Shown: positions 33,915-46,257, numbered from the stretch's first letter. The stretch: 64,000 nucleotides of DNA from Gnetum montanum (GCA_015680685.1 MNCI01008893.1:2364-66363), one strand, 5' to 3'. Notes: generated from the sequence alone by a model not told the origin. Translations and numbers: made by a program.

Positions 33915-36710
33915 ATGGCTTCAAAGATACCTATAGTAGAAAGACCTTTACAGCACGATAACAAAAGACCAAGAGGCTATGGGAGAGGCCAAGTGGGAGA
34001 ACAAAATTTGCAAGCTAAACATGTAGAATAGGAGGCTTATTCATTCAACATCCACCAACAAACTCCTACCACAGAACATTCAGCCTAAGTAGATAAGAGG
34101 CACCACCAGCATCTAAACATGGATAGTGTCTTACATTTTCCAGTGATTGCCTCCAGGCCATTCAAGAAAAATCCATAATATCTACAGTCATTATGGAGTT
34201 GAACTTTGGTCCATTCATGGAGTTTGCTTTGGAAGCTGTTAAGACACAACTTCAAGCATCTTCATTGTGGCCAAGACTATCTAGCAATGCCAAATGGTAC
34301 ATGGGAGAATTTTACTAATTCTAGTGAAATAAACAAGATGATGCAATGGTAAAGATTGAAGGGGTCTCAATGTCATACTTTGTTGAGGTAATAGCAAAGG
34401 CCTTGAACATATCAATTGTTAGAGTCAATGTTACACAGATTTCCAAAAGGTCGAACATTGATGCTAAAACATTATAGCTACAAAGAGTTTATGGTAAAGA
34501 AGATAAAGATTATAGCGAGCTCACTATGGAATAGAATATTTATTTCAATATTAGGACCTATCACTTATTCCCAATGAATAGGCTCAATCAGATCTCAAGA
34601 TATGTAGCCCAAGGAAGTGCAATATTGATGGGAAAATTTAATGCCAACATTATCCATTTGCTCTTCCTGGAGATCCAAAGGTGATTTAAGGAGAACAAGG
34701 TAGGAAAACTAACATTGTCATTTTCCTTGCCTTCTCAAAAAGCTATGTAAGCAAGAAGAGATCTTAAGCTACACTAATAATGTTCTAAGAAAGGTCCAAA
34801 ATGCATCCTACACTAAAATGTCAAAGCCAATGCCACCTAAGAAAGATCAATTGGAAAAGCCAACAGGCACTAAGGAGGCTTCAAGATCTACACCAGCAAA
34901 TAACATTCTAGCTACATGCCAACAATAATAGGCAAGACCTAGTGGTCAACCACCTGTAGGTGATAGACCTAAGTAGCAAGCTCCATCGCCACCATAAGAT
35001 TATTGGTCCTTAATGAGCCATTTGTGCTAGATCGTAGATACTATTAGCTAGGGAGCAAGGGATGGCTCAGCCTTATACAAAGTTAGAATAATCTCTGTAA
35101 GGACTATGGTTTTTATAGACCCTGCTAGTGGGCAAGTATACTTACAAGTAAGAGGAGAAGAGGATTAGACATAACAAATATCAAGGAATGTTGCATCCTT
35201 CCAAGTAATGTTAGAAATTGGTGAACGTGCTATAGTTGTGGTCATGCAACACTAGGATGTAGCAAGAGTAGCGAAGGTAATCACTAACCATATCAAGGAG
35301 TCATTCAATGTCCTTATCATGCCATTGTTCAATATTTCTAGAGCCAAAGAAGCTCAAATGTTGGCCAATACCTCTATGACACCCGTAGAACATGATGATG
35401 TACTTAACAAACTACTGCAAATGGGCCAATTCATGCAAAATATTTTTGACATCCCTAATGATATTACTATCATGCAATCTAACTTAATAGCCATAAAATG
35501 AAAACTGGTGATGGTAGAAATAAGGGTAAAAAACACTGAAAATGAACTGCAAAGGCTATAGGAAGAATGAGCAACTTTGAGAGCAAAACTCAAGGACCCT
35601 ACATGATTTGTTGCCCATGACCAACTTGAGCAATACAGGATTGATCAAGTAAGGTAGCTAATTACCAAAAATATATAAGTAGAGATGGAAAGAGAGAAGG
35701 TTTTGTGAAATGTTTCAGTAGTAGAAGCTCAAACATATGCACATGCTAAAGTTCTCACTGCTCTTGAGAAGGAGAATAAGAAACTTGCTACTGATAACAC
35801 AAGGTTGACTAACATTGAGAATGAGAAGAATGTTCTCAAGGAAAGCATCCATCAACTATGAGAGTAATTCATTTGAGTTAACCAAGACATGAAAAAAATA
35901 GCCCATGAAAATAGAACCCTATCAATGGAGGATGTACATGCCATCCACAAAAAGTCAGCTATTGAAATAAGCACATGGTAGAACAAGGCTAAGAAACACA
36001 AAAAGCTCAAAGAGCATTTCAGTGACCAAGTGGGAATGTACAAGCAAATAAATGAAAAGGAAATCTAGATGGCAAAGGCTAGAATCAATTCCATCACTAC
36101 CCAACTACCAGACTGGTAGCCCATCTTAAATAGCCTAGCCCATGTCCATCAAGTCGAAATTAAGAATAAGGACCTATAGATTGAGGACTTAACTAAGTAC
36201 ATGGGGTTAGCTAGCCTCCAATATGCTAACTAGAGCAAGGCCAAGTTGATAGCAGCAAGGCCTTGTAACAAGCTAGAGCAACAAGTAGCAATCATGTATG
36301 TCATGTATGAGAAGGAATTTACTAATCAAAAGGATGCTTTACAGAAGCTACATGTCGTGAACTCTAAGCTTAAAATTGTTAAGGATAGCTACCAAGGAAA
36401 GAATGATGTTGCAACAAACCTAACATGCTAGATGACAGATTATCAAGAATTAAGAAAGGTGGCCAAGGCTTTTGAAGAAGAATAATGACAATTTGCGGCA
36501 TGGTACGTCAAGGCCAATAAAATGTTCCCTTAACTGTTATGCCCATGGGATGCACTGACTCCATCCAACATTGCACAATCATAATGGACAATACATGATG
36601 CTAAAATGAAGGAACAAAAGCTTTAGGTGCTCTTGAATAGGTATCAATTTCAAAAGCCTGATGAAAATGGAAAAAATTCAGGGGAGGAGCCTCCACTGCC
36701 TGGAACTTAA
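33915..36710 (+). pseudogene. E2 ORF2 relic: plant transposon protein-like domain plus coiled coil
   Basis: ATG at 33,915 gives MASKIP; E5 begins MAPKRA and E3 MAPKGK. The N-terminal domain is frameshifted: words like NFGPFMEFALEAV and WYMGEFY are found in different frames at 34,200-34,320. A coiled-coil part follows from about 35,300: TLANTSMTPVEHDDVLNKL-like at 35,350, and ELEQQVAIMYVMYEKEF-like near 36,270. The C-terminal patch, like LTPSNIAQSxWTIHDAKMKEQKL, is at 36,555-36,630, and the end EEPPLPGT, stop, matches EEPPPLGTT of E5. At 2,796 bases it is almost as long as the E5 copy (2,784). Confidence 0.72.
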
Positions 36711-36893
36711 GGCCTACATCAAGCTACTTCAACTTTTTTTTTTTTTTGTTTTATTTTTCAATTACCAACTATGTCCAATTTTTGTAAAAACACCAATGCA
36801 GCATTTAGAGTCATGAAATAGTCAAGTCAAGTCTAGCTCCTAATTTTGTAACTCTATCCTCATTTTTTTAACTCAAGGACCAATTTCCAATTA

Positions 36894-36905
36894 ATTGTGG
36901 GAGTA
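36894..36905 (+). promoter_or_regulatory. E2 polypurine tract
   Basis: AATTGTGGGAGTA-like sequence ends directly at the 3' LTR start TGTTAAATC. It corresponds to ATCATGGGGGTA in E4, with two G to non-G changes. Confidence 0.65.
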
Positions 36906-37791
36906 TGTTAAATCATTTTTTAATCAAATGCGATATTGTATCAACAATATCATAACTATAATATCGTAGCTCATGCTATGTCATCATTGATATGATGTCT
37001 CGAGAGTTGTGCAACCCTATAAATGCCAATACTTGGGTGCAAAAGCAACAACAATTTTTACCAATCCTCACCCAAACCCTTGTACTTTCATTTTGTAGTT
37101 TTAGTGATAGTATGAATGCCCATGGTGTGGTGTTAAGTAATTGACCAAAGTCTTTATTCAAGTAAATTGTACTTGAGCATAGGTTATGACTAGCAATAAA
37201 GATCAAGACTATTTTACATCATTACAACATTTCTTTAGTTTTTTTCTTCTCTTGTTTACTTAGCATAATTTTCTTGCTTTCTTAGCTTAATCATTTGCAT
37301 TCCAAAGTACTCTACTTTTTTTGCTCTTTAGTTAAGTGGAATGGGTACAGTTACTTATAAGCATTTAAGTGTAATTGTTTGGCAACCTAGTAGTGGTCTT
37401 TCTTGATTCGCTTAGCAATGATTCCACTCGGTAATCCTAGTAACCATTACATAAGCCCAAGACATGACTAGTAAACCAATACTAGATACTCATCACTTTA
37501 GGATAGAATAAATCTACATTTCTATGTTACTTATACTTAGACTTTAATCCCATTTTCAATCATGTTCAACACTAGGAGTAATGAGAGCCTTACAACATCA
37601 TCTATCATATGCCTCACTGCGAGTTAAACCATACATTCAAATTTCACTAACTCAAAGTGAGAAGACAACAATCACAAACTTAACATCAACTCCTAGCATA
37701 ATTACATTGTGCATCCACGAATTACGATCTGATCGCACATGAACACTTGTGAGTTGTATGGTAGAGTGTTGGGATACACCACCACTTATCA
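36906..37791 (+). mobile_element. E2 3' LTR
   Basis: It starts TGTTAAATC and ends CCACTTATCA. U3 has GCGATATTGTATCAACAATA and AACTATAATATCGTAGC; TATAAAT is at 37,018-37,024 and the poly(A) word AATAAA at 37,195-37,200. CACAT follows at 37,792-37,796. Confidence 0.88.
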
Positions 37792-37796
37792 CACAT

Positions 37797-38402
37797 GATT
37801 AAATTATTTAAAATATTAGATTTATGACTAATATAAGTATAGAGAAGTAAATCTAAACTAGCCTAAGTATTAAACATCCATTCCCAACTTCTCATACACA
37901 TCTTAAACATATATTAATATTGTTGGGTTACCAAGTAGTTACTAATAGGCATACCATGTGTTATTATTGGGATTGCTAAATGTCAATAGGTTTAGACTTT
38001 AAGTTAGTCATAATTATGTGAATTAATAATTGCAATGAAGTAAAATATTTAACTAAATGCTTAAAGTAAGGAAATAATTAAAGTAAATTATAATTGAAGA
38101 GATTAAGACATTAAGCCAAGTATTGCAATAAACAAAAATGGATCTCAATATTATTTCTATCATGCAAACGTATCTAGTACAATCCATTTGATTCATGCTA
38201 TAGGCACTCAATAGTAAATTTTCATTTCCACATAAACAAACTGCTAGAGTCTAAAGCTATGACTAAATGGTGCCTTAAATGTGGTGGGTACATATACTTA
38301 TATAGGCATTTATTAGATTTCTCTTAATGCTAATGCATTGACAAATTAGAGGATACATCAGCGTTAATGCATCAATGCCACCCCTCAAATCAATGTTTAT
38401 CA
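37797..38402 (-). mobile_element. E1 5' LTR, U3-R part
   Basis: This continues the E1 LTR from 11,382 across the E2 insertion. On the minus strand it begins TGATAAACATTGATTTGAGG at 38,402. It has repeats of GCATTGATGCATTAACGCTG type and CTATATAAGTATATG as TATA box, and later the GGTAATCC and TTGGTAACCC words of the group. The outer end is set by TGATAA and is less certain than the inner one. Confidence 0.65.
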
Positions 38403-39332
38403 GATAGTGTGAAACTTAAGCTAGATCTTCAAGATCCTTCCAAATCCTATTACAAAGGGAAGTAACTTTCATACCATCAATAATGCATACTCTCTTATAA
38501 TTAAACCTATGATTAAAAAATGGATACAACTCACATCCTATTATTGCTTATCTCACAACCTATGACATTAGCAACCATGACTAAATAAACAAGTAAGAAT
38601 TCAAGCTACTTCAAATTTACATCTTTGTCAATAAATGTTGAGGTCCACCACACTTTCTATTGTGCACTTTAATAAGTTTTTTTTTACAATATTTTCCTTT
38701 ACTAGAACCTTAATAGCATTTCATAAGTCTCTCAACTTTTATAATATCCCTATCCTCCATCTCTCTCCTTACTTTCACAAGTTGGATGTCAAATATTTGA
38801 TCTCAAAAATAATATTAATAGTAAGAAAAAGAATTTCAAAGTATATCAAATGCTTAACAGTCAGTAGAAAATGTCAAAAACAACATGAAAAATAAAAAAA
38901 ATTTTAATTTTAGAGATGATTACTTAGGTGTATAATCTTACAATTGAAATTTTGAAAAATCAAGAGAGGAAAATTAATTGTTAGTAGGAAGGATGGTCTT
39001 AGTCCTAACAACATTTACACTATTTTCAACATTTGTGCTAGAACTTAAAATAGTAAAAGGATTTGACGTAAAAATAGAAATTTTTTGTGAATACCAACAT
39101 TTATACGAGAGCCATATCCAATATAATATGTTGTTACATATTAGTATTAATTCACTACTTCATACTATCTTTACATCAATAATCTTTATCATTAACTATA
39201 ACCTACTTATCAACATTATTTTTAATCTTTGAGTTAACATTGTTCTTATCAAATAAAGACAAATTTATGTTATGAACTATGTATTTGAACTAGCAACGTT
39301 TCATATAGTATAAGTTAAAATTTTCACAAAAG
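38403..39332. other. Unassigned AT-rich region
   Basis: No LTR words or conserved protein were seen. Two open frames of 84-86 codons on the plus strand (38,635-38,895; 38,978-39,232) are built of low-complexity AT-rich sequence and have no features. This and 47,024-50,074 are the two flanks of E4, so they were one stretch before it inserted. Confidence 0.5.
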
Positions 39333-39337
39333 CTTAT

Positions 39338-40186
39338 TGATGAGTCACCGAAGAAGCAACTCGATATTGGACCCTCGATATCGGATATGTGATATCGGAT
39401 GGACCAATCGACATCAAACACGCGATGTTGAAACTTGTCTCATTGGCTATAAATAAGAGACAAGGGAGCTTGGTCTAGGGCATTAGTTTTTAGTCCCTTA
39501 GCTGAAGTCTTGCAGTTTTTTCTATTCCAAAGTTAGAATTATTTTTGAGTGCCCATAGTAGGAGTCATAGAGTGAATGGATCTTTATTTGAGCATTGTGT
39601 ACCTAAGCACACCTTGTGTCCAGAAATAAAGACGAACGTTGTGATAAACCTTGCAACATTCAAAATAGCTTAATTATTGCATTTCATGTTATTTACTATT
39701 ATTCGATGCTTTCAATAGTTAATTAATGTTATTTAATAGAATTGTTAATTATCAATTGCCAATGAATTAGCACACTCAGCATGACCACTTCGAGCATACA
39801 TGGAACACTTGGTAACTCAGTAACAATTAGCATTTGGTAATCCCAGTAGTCTTACACTGGTTCAAGATGTGTCCAGAGAGTGGGAACAGATGCTAGTGTT
39901 AGGATTTGATTCACATTAGAGTTACAAGACCCACTAGTTAATTAAATCTTTTCATTGCACACACTTAGGAGACCAGGATAGAAAATATAAGAAAAAAACA
40001 TAAAAATCATACACCTCAAGTTTACTTAACCATACAATTATGCCTTACAAGTAAGCTTGGGAAGACAATGACTGCATAACTCATCCTTGTTCTACGTAGG
40101 TGCATAAGCTCCTTGAAGTTAGACCGAATCGTGCATGAATGCTCGTATTCGTATGGTTGGGCACAGGGGTATCTCGTTGCTCATCA
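39338..40186 (+). mobile_element. E4 5' LTR
   Basis: It starts TGATGAGTCACC and ends TTGCTCATCA. U3 has CGATATCGGA-type repeats between 39,361 and 39,430, then TATAAATA at 39,448-39,455; the poly(A) word AATAAA is at 39,625-39,630. U5 has GTATTCGTATGGTTG. It is 849 bp. Confidence 0.92.
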
Positions 40187-40187
40187 T

Positions 40188-40205
40188 TAGCACCGTTGCC
40201 GGGGA
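40188..40205 (+). promoter_or_regulatory. E4 primer-binding site (tRNA-Asp)
   Basis: TAGCACCGTTGCCGGGGA starts one base after the LTR and matches the plant tRNA-Asp complement TGGCGCCGTTGCCGGGGA at 16 of 18 positions. Confidence 0.88.
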
Positions 40206-40322
40206 TTTTGTTGTTTGTGCGCTGATTAGAACTTAGGAAATCCTTCTATCATTGAAACAAACCCTTAAAATTAGCTATCCTACAATTACAGGAAAAGGGT
40301 ATCGCATACTAAATAATCAATC

Positions 40323-42879
40323 ATGTCTCCTTCTTATGAGAGTACTTCACTGACTAGGTCTGACACCATGAATAATCGAAGGCAGGGTGCACATGATGAT
40401 CCACCAGTGCCCCAATAGTTTCGCATGGTATACACTCATCCTGGTGAGTATATACCATAATTTATCTTTATCCTTCACCAAGATGAACAACTATGATGGC
40501 ATGATTTAGAAGGTAACATAGTGTTACCCCCCGATCACCCAATCCCAAGCATGCTTCTTTGTGCTCTCACACGAATTGGTATGTAGCACTTACAGTCAGA
40601 GTACATTGTGCATGAGTAAGATTTGAGAGATTATCGATCCATAGAGGCACAATTCTAGAGGGATCTACAACAGGAGAGACATTACAAATCCATGAAGGGG
40701 AAGTGATCTCAAGATGTCCCATATGTCCTAAGTAAAAATGATGATGGTGGACCTATCTCGAGAGGTTTTCCACAAAACGATGTTCCTCTCGTTGACTTCG
40801 ATCAAGGAGCTAGGTACCAAAATCTTCACTCAACTATTTATAACCCAGGTTTTGGTACCAATAGACACAAAGGGTCCACAAAAGGAACACGAACACATGA
40901 CAATGATGGACATTCCGATTGTAATCACGACCAAGGCCACAAGCACCAAAAAGAAGGTGACAAGCACCGTCATGGTGCCAGTCCTCCTTCCTCTTCACCT
41001 TCATCATCTTCTTTCCCCTATCCTTCGAGATCTGAATGCAATCACAAAGGGAAATACCATGAGGACAAGGGTAAGAAAAATAGAAATCATAGACAAAATA
41101 GTAGAGAAAGGGGGTAAGGGCATTCCAAAGAGATGCATCACGAAAGAAGGGAGAGTAGGGAATACCATAGGCATCATAGATGCCATAGACAGCATGATCA
41201 TAATGAACCCCTACTTGCCACTCAAAGTATGTTAGATATAACAAAGGTTGTTAGGATCCCAACAAGGCACCAGAAAGATAGTAGGATCAAAAGACTAGAC
41301 ATGAATAACATCTCACGATTTGAAAGGGGATACAATGTTGATCCTCAAAACAATTTGCAAGCATTCCATGATGCATACACCTTGTAGAATATAGAAAATG
41401 AGTGGAAAAAGCTAAATTTGTTTCCATGGACATTGATCAAGGAAGCAGAAAGTTAGTACCGGTCCTTAGAACCGAAATCTATTCATTGATAGAGTAAACG
41501 TACTCCCGAGTGTCCAACCTATGTAAGAAAATCCAAGGATGCAAACAAGGAGGACACAAATCCTTAGATGCTTCCATGGGATAATATTATTCATTGTTAC
41601 ATCGTTGTCCTAGCCATGCTTACTCATAGAAGGAACAACTACGCCATCTCGTAGATGGGCTTAGGTATGAAACGCGAAGAACCCTTGGGACTTATGCCCA
41701 AGGAAGGCTATCTGAGCTTAGAGCCCATCAAATACAAAGATTGTTCAAGCAAGTTGCCAAGGAGGAAGGCGAGTTGAGGAAAAGAGAAAGTGTGGAGGAG
41801 TACAATAGAGATCCTTCCCTCTGAAAGAAGGAAATTAGATTTTGCGAAGATGAACAAGAGTCACCACTTGAATAGATGGTGAATAGAAAGACTTTGCCCA
41901 TTCAAAAATTTGCATCAGAAGTATTGGCAAAGGTGGATCAAATGCGGAACTCCCTAGAAAATAAATTTCATATTGTCGTAAAAGTAGTAGAGGAGTCTAG
42001 AGAACAAAAGAGTGACTGAGAGAGAAGGAAAAAGAAAGAAGCAGAGAATGCACGTAACAAGGGTAAGGGTAAGGTTGTCATCATTGAAGAGGTTGTGGAT
42101 TTGAACATGAACGATGATGGCAGATGTGAGATTTGCCAATATGACCATCCTAAGGGATGTTACCTAATGGTGTCACATCTGCAAGAGTCTGGGGTGTATG
42201 CACTGAACCCACAATTAAACAAACGGCAAACACCTAGAAGGTTACCTTATCCTCAAGGTAACCCAAGGTAGTTCCACCAACCCTTGACATATTATCCAAG
42301 TGGAGCTCCACCACAACCAAATGAATAGTATCAATGGTTGCAACATCCACAATCATTAGGAATGCCACCACCACATCAATAGTACCCTTATCATCAACCT
42401 GACCCATACGGGTATTATGTTCAGCAATCGATCTCTCCACGTGACTCTACTAGTCAAGTTGCTCTTCAACCTCACTACCAAACCCCCGAGTACTATAGAA
42501 CTTCTTCTTCTTAGGGTGATGCTTCACATACATACCATCCTTCTCACATGTCTACATCTCTTCCACCCTCAACTCTATTACCACCTACTCCAACTATGCA
42601 AGATGAGCTTCCTACCTAGCCACAACAACATAATGCTACAAGGGCTATTAATTTTCAACCTACTATTGGCTCAAACAACTAATCAAAGAAGAGACCTTTC
42701 TTTAGAACCAAAAGTCCAACCAAGCCCTTATAACCACAAGCAACTAATTATCCAAATGCCCCATCATCATTTGAATCTTTAGAGCTTCCTTTGAACCAAA
42801 AACCACACTCAACACACATTGTTATATTAACCCATGCCATCACTGATTAGATTAAAACTGGCCATCTTCCTAGGAAATT
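40323..42879 (+). pseudogene. E4 gag relic
   Basis: It starts MSPSYESTSLTRSD at 40,323, with FIFILHQDEQL and DLEGNIVLPPDH further on. The capsid part (about 41,260-41,740) has NNISRFERGYNVDPQNNLQ, then KCNMG-like and LRAHQIQRLFKQVAKEEGEL words. The zinc knuckle at about 42,126 reads CEICQYDHPKGC. The tail to 42,870 is rich in P, Y, Q and H. A frameshift occurs near 41,460, where part of the capsid is missing (ESIHxxST, VELFNxK lost). Stops mostly replace Q and W. The first coding codon is fixed by alignment with E1 and E3. Confidence 0.85.
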
Positions 42880-43393
42880 CTCTAATCCTGGAAGTCCTCT
42901 TATTTATTTACAAATCATCGAAAATGAGCCTTATAAAGCTCTTTTGGATTTATGTTTAGGTGTTAATTTGATCTCCCAAGAAATGTATAAAGCCTGGAAC
43001 CTGCCTCCGCTAAAGAAAAGTAACATTTGTTTAGAGTTGGCCGACCAATCCATCACTGTTCCACTGGGACTAGTGGAGGACATTATCACCACTATTTGTA
43101 GGTGGTTTTATCCAACTAACTTCCTAGTGATCCAAGTTAACCACTACAAGGGGGACTTCCCAATCATAATCAGAAGAGCATGGCTAAGTACGATTGATGC
43201 ATGCCTGAGAATACGTGATCTTTCCCTAGAGATATCAAAAGAAAATGCATTTGGGAGGATTAAGAAGGAGAAAGTTCCATTCATCGAATACAATGACACA
43301 GGGTGCAACTACATGCAGAAGTCCTAATTTTTATAATGCTTAACATTTCTTGCATGCAACGAGTATGCACAAGTAACTGACATACAAAGATGC
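42880..43393 (+). pseudogene. E4 protease, mostly open
   Basis: NPGSPLIYLQI leads into an open stretch at 42,944-43,327. It covers GVNLISQEMYKAWNLPPLKK, the flap-side part VEDIITTICRW, then FPIIIRRAWLSTIDACLR and DLSLEISKENAFGR. The catalytic D is followed by L-C-L instead of S/T-G-S, so the active site is damaged. It ends with CNYMQKS and a stop; the linker to pol then follows in another frame. Confidence 0.82.
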
Positions 43394-43768
43394 TTGTATG
43401 CAGTAGCCACAAGACAGGAAGGCACCGAGTGGATGACAGCTGACCTAGAGATCACTTCAACTTTATGCATGGAACCAACTGAGAGCTTGACTTGTGCCTA
43501 TATCGATAGCATAGATGCATTAGAGCAAGTCCATCGCCAACTTCCAAGTACTGACACCAAAAATATCAACAGGTTTAGCATGCCTCGTGCACTTATTTCT
43601 GATAATGGTACACATTTTGTAGGTGCGACTTTTCAAAAGTTGATGCAATGCTTAGGAATTGAGCATAAACTGATTACACCATATCATCCTCAAGTGAATG
43701 GTCAAGCCAAAGTCAACAATAGGAAAATCACAAAAATTTTGACACGAACCATTAGCAAATATAGGTGA
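43394..43768 (+). pseudogene. E4 in-frame fusion of protease linker to integrase core
   Basis: A 124-codon open frame begins with the linker words VATRQEGTEW and LEQVHRQLPSTDTKNIN, seen in E6 after its protease. It then jumps, at about 43,566-43,573, into RFSMPRALISDN of the integrase core and goes on to TPYHPQVNGQAKVNN. About 2.2 kb that E3 has between these points (RT, RNase H, zinc part of integrase, first catalytic D) is gone. The second D is kept and the E position is K. The frame is intact across the join. No enzyme activity is expected. Confidence 0.88.
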
Positions 43769-44302
43769 GACTGGAGCACCAAACTGAACAATGCCCTTTG
43801 GGCCTACCACTCCACATGGAAACTCCTTATAGGCTATTCTCCCTATGAGTTAGTGTATGGTAAACTTCCAACACTTCCTATCCAAGCTAAGCTTCGTATA
43901 CTATCTACAGCATGTGACCTTAACCTTAACCTCATTCTAGCATAAAAAGAACGGTTAATAAACCTTAACTTGCTAAATGAAAATTCATTAGCTACCCTGT
44001 CATCTAACGAACTATACAAGGCCTTCAAAAAAATGTCATGACCTTAGAATTACCAACTAGGAGATAGGGTTCTTTATTGGAATACAGCACATGTGCCACA
44101 ACAATCTAAATTTCAAATGCTATGGGTAGGACCCTATATCATTCATGAAACTTTTTCTTCAGGGGTCATGATGATCTATAAACTTAGAAGCCTAGATAAG
44201 AAATTATTGATTAACATCCAACAAACCAAACCTTTCCACAAGCCTAAGATGGCCAGTACTAACACTACCTCTATTAATGGACAACCTTGCTCATTATTTT
44301 GA
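43769..44302 (+). pseudogene. E4 integrase C-terminal part
   Basis: After a stop at 43,768 the integrase continues with NALWAYHSTWKLLIGYSPYE and VYGKLPTLPIQAK in the same or neighbouring frames. The open stretch 44,093-44,302 follows: PQQSKFQMLWVGPYIIHE, then YKLRSLDKKLLINIQQTKPF, ending CSLF and a TGA. No chromodomain follows. The natural pol stop seems to be this TGA, directly before the G-rich tract. Confidence 0.85.
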
Positions 44303-44319
44303 ATCTCCTCCTTCTCACT

Positions 44320-44336
44320 CAATCATGGGGGAGATG
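44320..44336 (+). promoter_or_regulatory. Polypurine-like tract at end of E4 pol
   Basis: CAATCATGGGGGAGATG lies just after the pol stop. It is nearly the same word as the true tract before the 3' LTR at 46,258-46,271 (CAATCATGGGGGTA). Confidence 0.5.
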
Positions 44337-46257
44337 GCCACCAATGCTAGTCATTCTCAACCCTCAGTTTCTTTTATCTTTTTGTTTTACACATTTTTGT
44401 TTTACAAATTTTTCATATTTATTTGTTTTTTTTTACACCATCGTTAACATTTTTACTATTTCTCTCTTTATTACATTTTGTTTCATTTATTCTCACTCGT
44501 CACATAATAAGTGCTCATGATGGTGGATTGTACTATAATGATGTTGATTGTTAATGTTTGGTATTTACCTTTGACTTTAATGTTGATACTAAGATATGGT
44601 TTCTTTTGATAAAATAGGCAATGAGTCCATGTCATCCATTCATCCATTCAACTTTATGGTCTCCCTTTATTTTGGAAATGTACTGTCCCTTTTCTTAATC
44701 AAACCTTTTAATGAATTGGCAACTTGGTATTTTTCAAACAAAGGAAAGATTCAAATGGATTGAAAAGGGTGTGACTTCAAGGGGATTTGACGCATTTGTG
44801 CTAGCTATTCTCTTCAGTACTTGGATGGTTTTCATAGGTTTTCTACCATTCCACTATTGACTAATAGCAGGAAGTTGAATGAATCAAATAAGTCTTTGCA
44901 TGGTGTGGTTCTTATAAAAAAAAAGCTGGTGGGAATTCAAAGCACACCCCTTAGACATAATAAAGGAACATGGGCTACAACCACTGGTTATAGCACTAGA
45001 AAGATATGTTACCCATGCCTGAAGGTTCTCTCTAACTAAGGCCCTTTCTCACTTCCTAATTCTCTATTCTTCTCTTCTTGGGATGGCAATTGCTCTATGG
45101 AAGCATTCTTGTTGCTTCGGGAGGATGGGTTGGTCAAGTGTGTTGATGCGAGGTCACTAGGTGTGGTTAGTTTTAATTTGTATTTGGGCTAAATTTTATT
45201 AAGTCACATTAACCACATAATACACATGGGATTTTACACAACCTTGATTTCAGGATTCCATTCCATTCTCTCTTCTATTTCCATATTGCTTCCTGTATTC
45301 GACCTCATTGCCAGTTTTATGATTAGTCTATATCTTGGTTGGGGCATTGTTATTCTTTGGTAAATTCTTATGGGTGAATTCTTAACTGTTATCTCCATAT
45401 GTCATTCCTAGAGCCTTCGAACTCTTTGGTTTGTGAGTTTGTCAGGGCATAAAAGGCATGAGCTTGCTTTGGGAAGGACCCACTAGCATTCCTTTTTGGA
45501 GCAATTGTTAAGTTCTTTCCCTTAAACATTTCTTGCAATCAACTATTTCTTGTTTCACCCCATCCATGACATCTATTTTTATTTTTCTCTTCACTTCTAT
45601 GCATTTTTATTAGCTTCACCATTCTTATTTCTCTTATCTTCCTTTTTCTTTCATTTTCCATCCTATTTCTACTGGAGGTTCACTCTTAGTCGTGGTGGCC
45701 TGTCGCAAAATTTTCATTCCATTACTTATCTCACCCCTACACCTTGGGTAGTTATCACTTACAAACCTCTAACCTAGTATCTTCCATACCCACAACCTAG
45801 CCAATGTACTTCATATCGAGGCAAGGTATCAACTGTATTATATCTTATTTATCCTTGCTAATTCATGATTGTGTTGTGTGTGCAAATGGTGATCACATGA
45901 GTAATGGACTGGGATAGGAGGGAGCACTCAAGATGGACTGGAGCAAGAGCATTTATGAAAGAAACAAGTTGAGTCATGTGGCCATGGATGAACAATGGTG
46001 TGCACATTTTTTACATCAACAAAAATGCACCTCATTTTCTTTTCTCTCTCTCTCTTCAAGCTATCAAATAAGGGCCTAGATGCCATCTATGTACAGTGTT
46101 CCCCACAATGGTTATGAACACCAATGTTGTAATACATGGACGATCTGTTCACCGAGCACTTTGAGTTTATCATTCTATGTCATTGTCAGTTGTCAATCAG
46201 TCAATAATCTCATACCTTCCCAATATTTTGTAAGGAACTCAAGAATGAGTTTTCATT
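44337..46257 (+). other. E4 spacer after integrase: conserved blocks, no ORF2
   Basis: It holds GTGTGACTTCAAGGGGA (44,769 on), CAAAGCACACCCCTTAGACA (44,938 on), the hairpin block (44,993-45,030) and TTTGGGAAGGACCCACTAG (45,468 on). No ORF2 and no U3-like internal block are present. Open frames of 60-75 codons inside it carry no protein features. Confidence 0.65.

Larger units (their letters stand above)
11383..37791 (+). mobile_element. E2: full-length gag-pol-ORF2 element with CACAT target duplication
   Basis: The LTRs are 889 bp (11,383-12,271) and 886 bp (36,906-37,791), and CACAT flanks both sides (11,378-11,382 and 37,792-37,796). Removing E3 leaves about 13.0 kb. The order is 5' LTR, primer-binding site, gag, protease, RT, RNase H, integrase, conserved spacer, internal promoter-like block, ORF2, polypurine tract, 3' LTR. 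It lies inside the E1 5' LTR in the opposite orientation. All proteins are broken, so it is an extinct copy. Confidence 0.9.
1940..38402 (-). mobile_element. E1: oldest minus-strand Ty3/Gypsy element, interrupted by E2 and S1
   Basis: Read on the minus strand from right to left, the order is 5' LTR (38,402-37,797 and 11,382-11,198), primer-binding site, gag, protease, RT, RNase H, integrase, a spacer with the conserved blocks, and a promoter-like block near 1,950-2,045. E2 (with E3 inside it) interrupts the 5' LTR and S1 interrupts gag. The coding parts have many stops and frameshifts, more than in the other elements, which agrees with its being the host of the later insertions. The 3' LTR was not found; the left limit given is the last part I can recognise. 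Confidence 0.75.

Noticed and set aside
40738-41244. 165-codon plus-strand and 136-codon minus-strand frames
   Set aside because: Both are out-of-frame shadows of the E4 gag N-terminal half, whose real frame has the shared FILHQDEQL and zinc-knuckle words.
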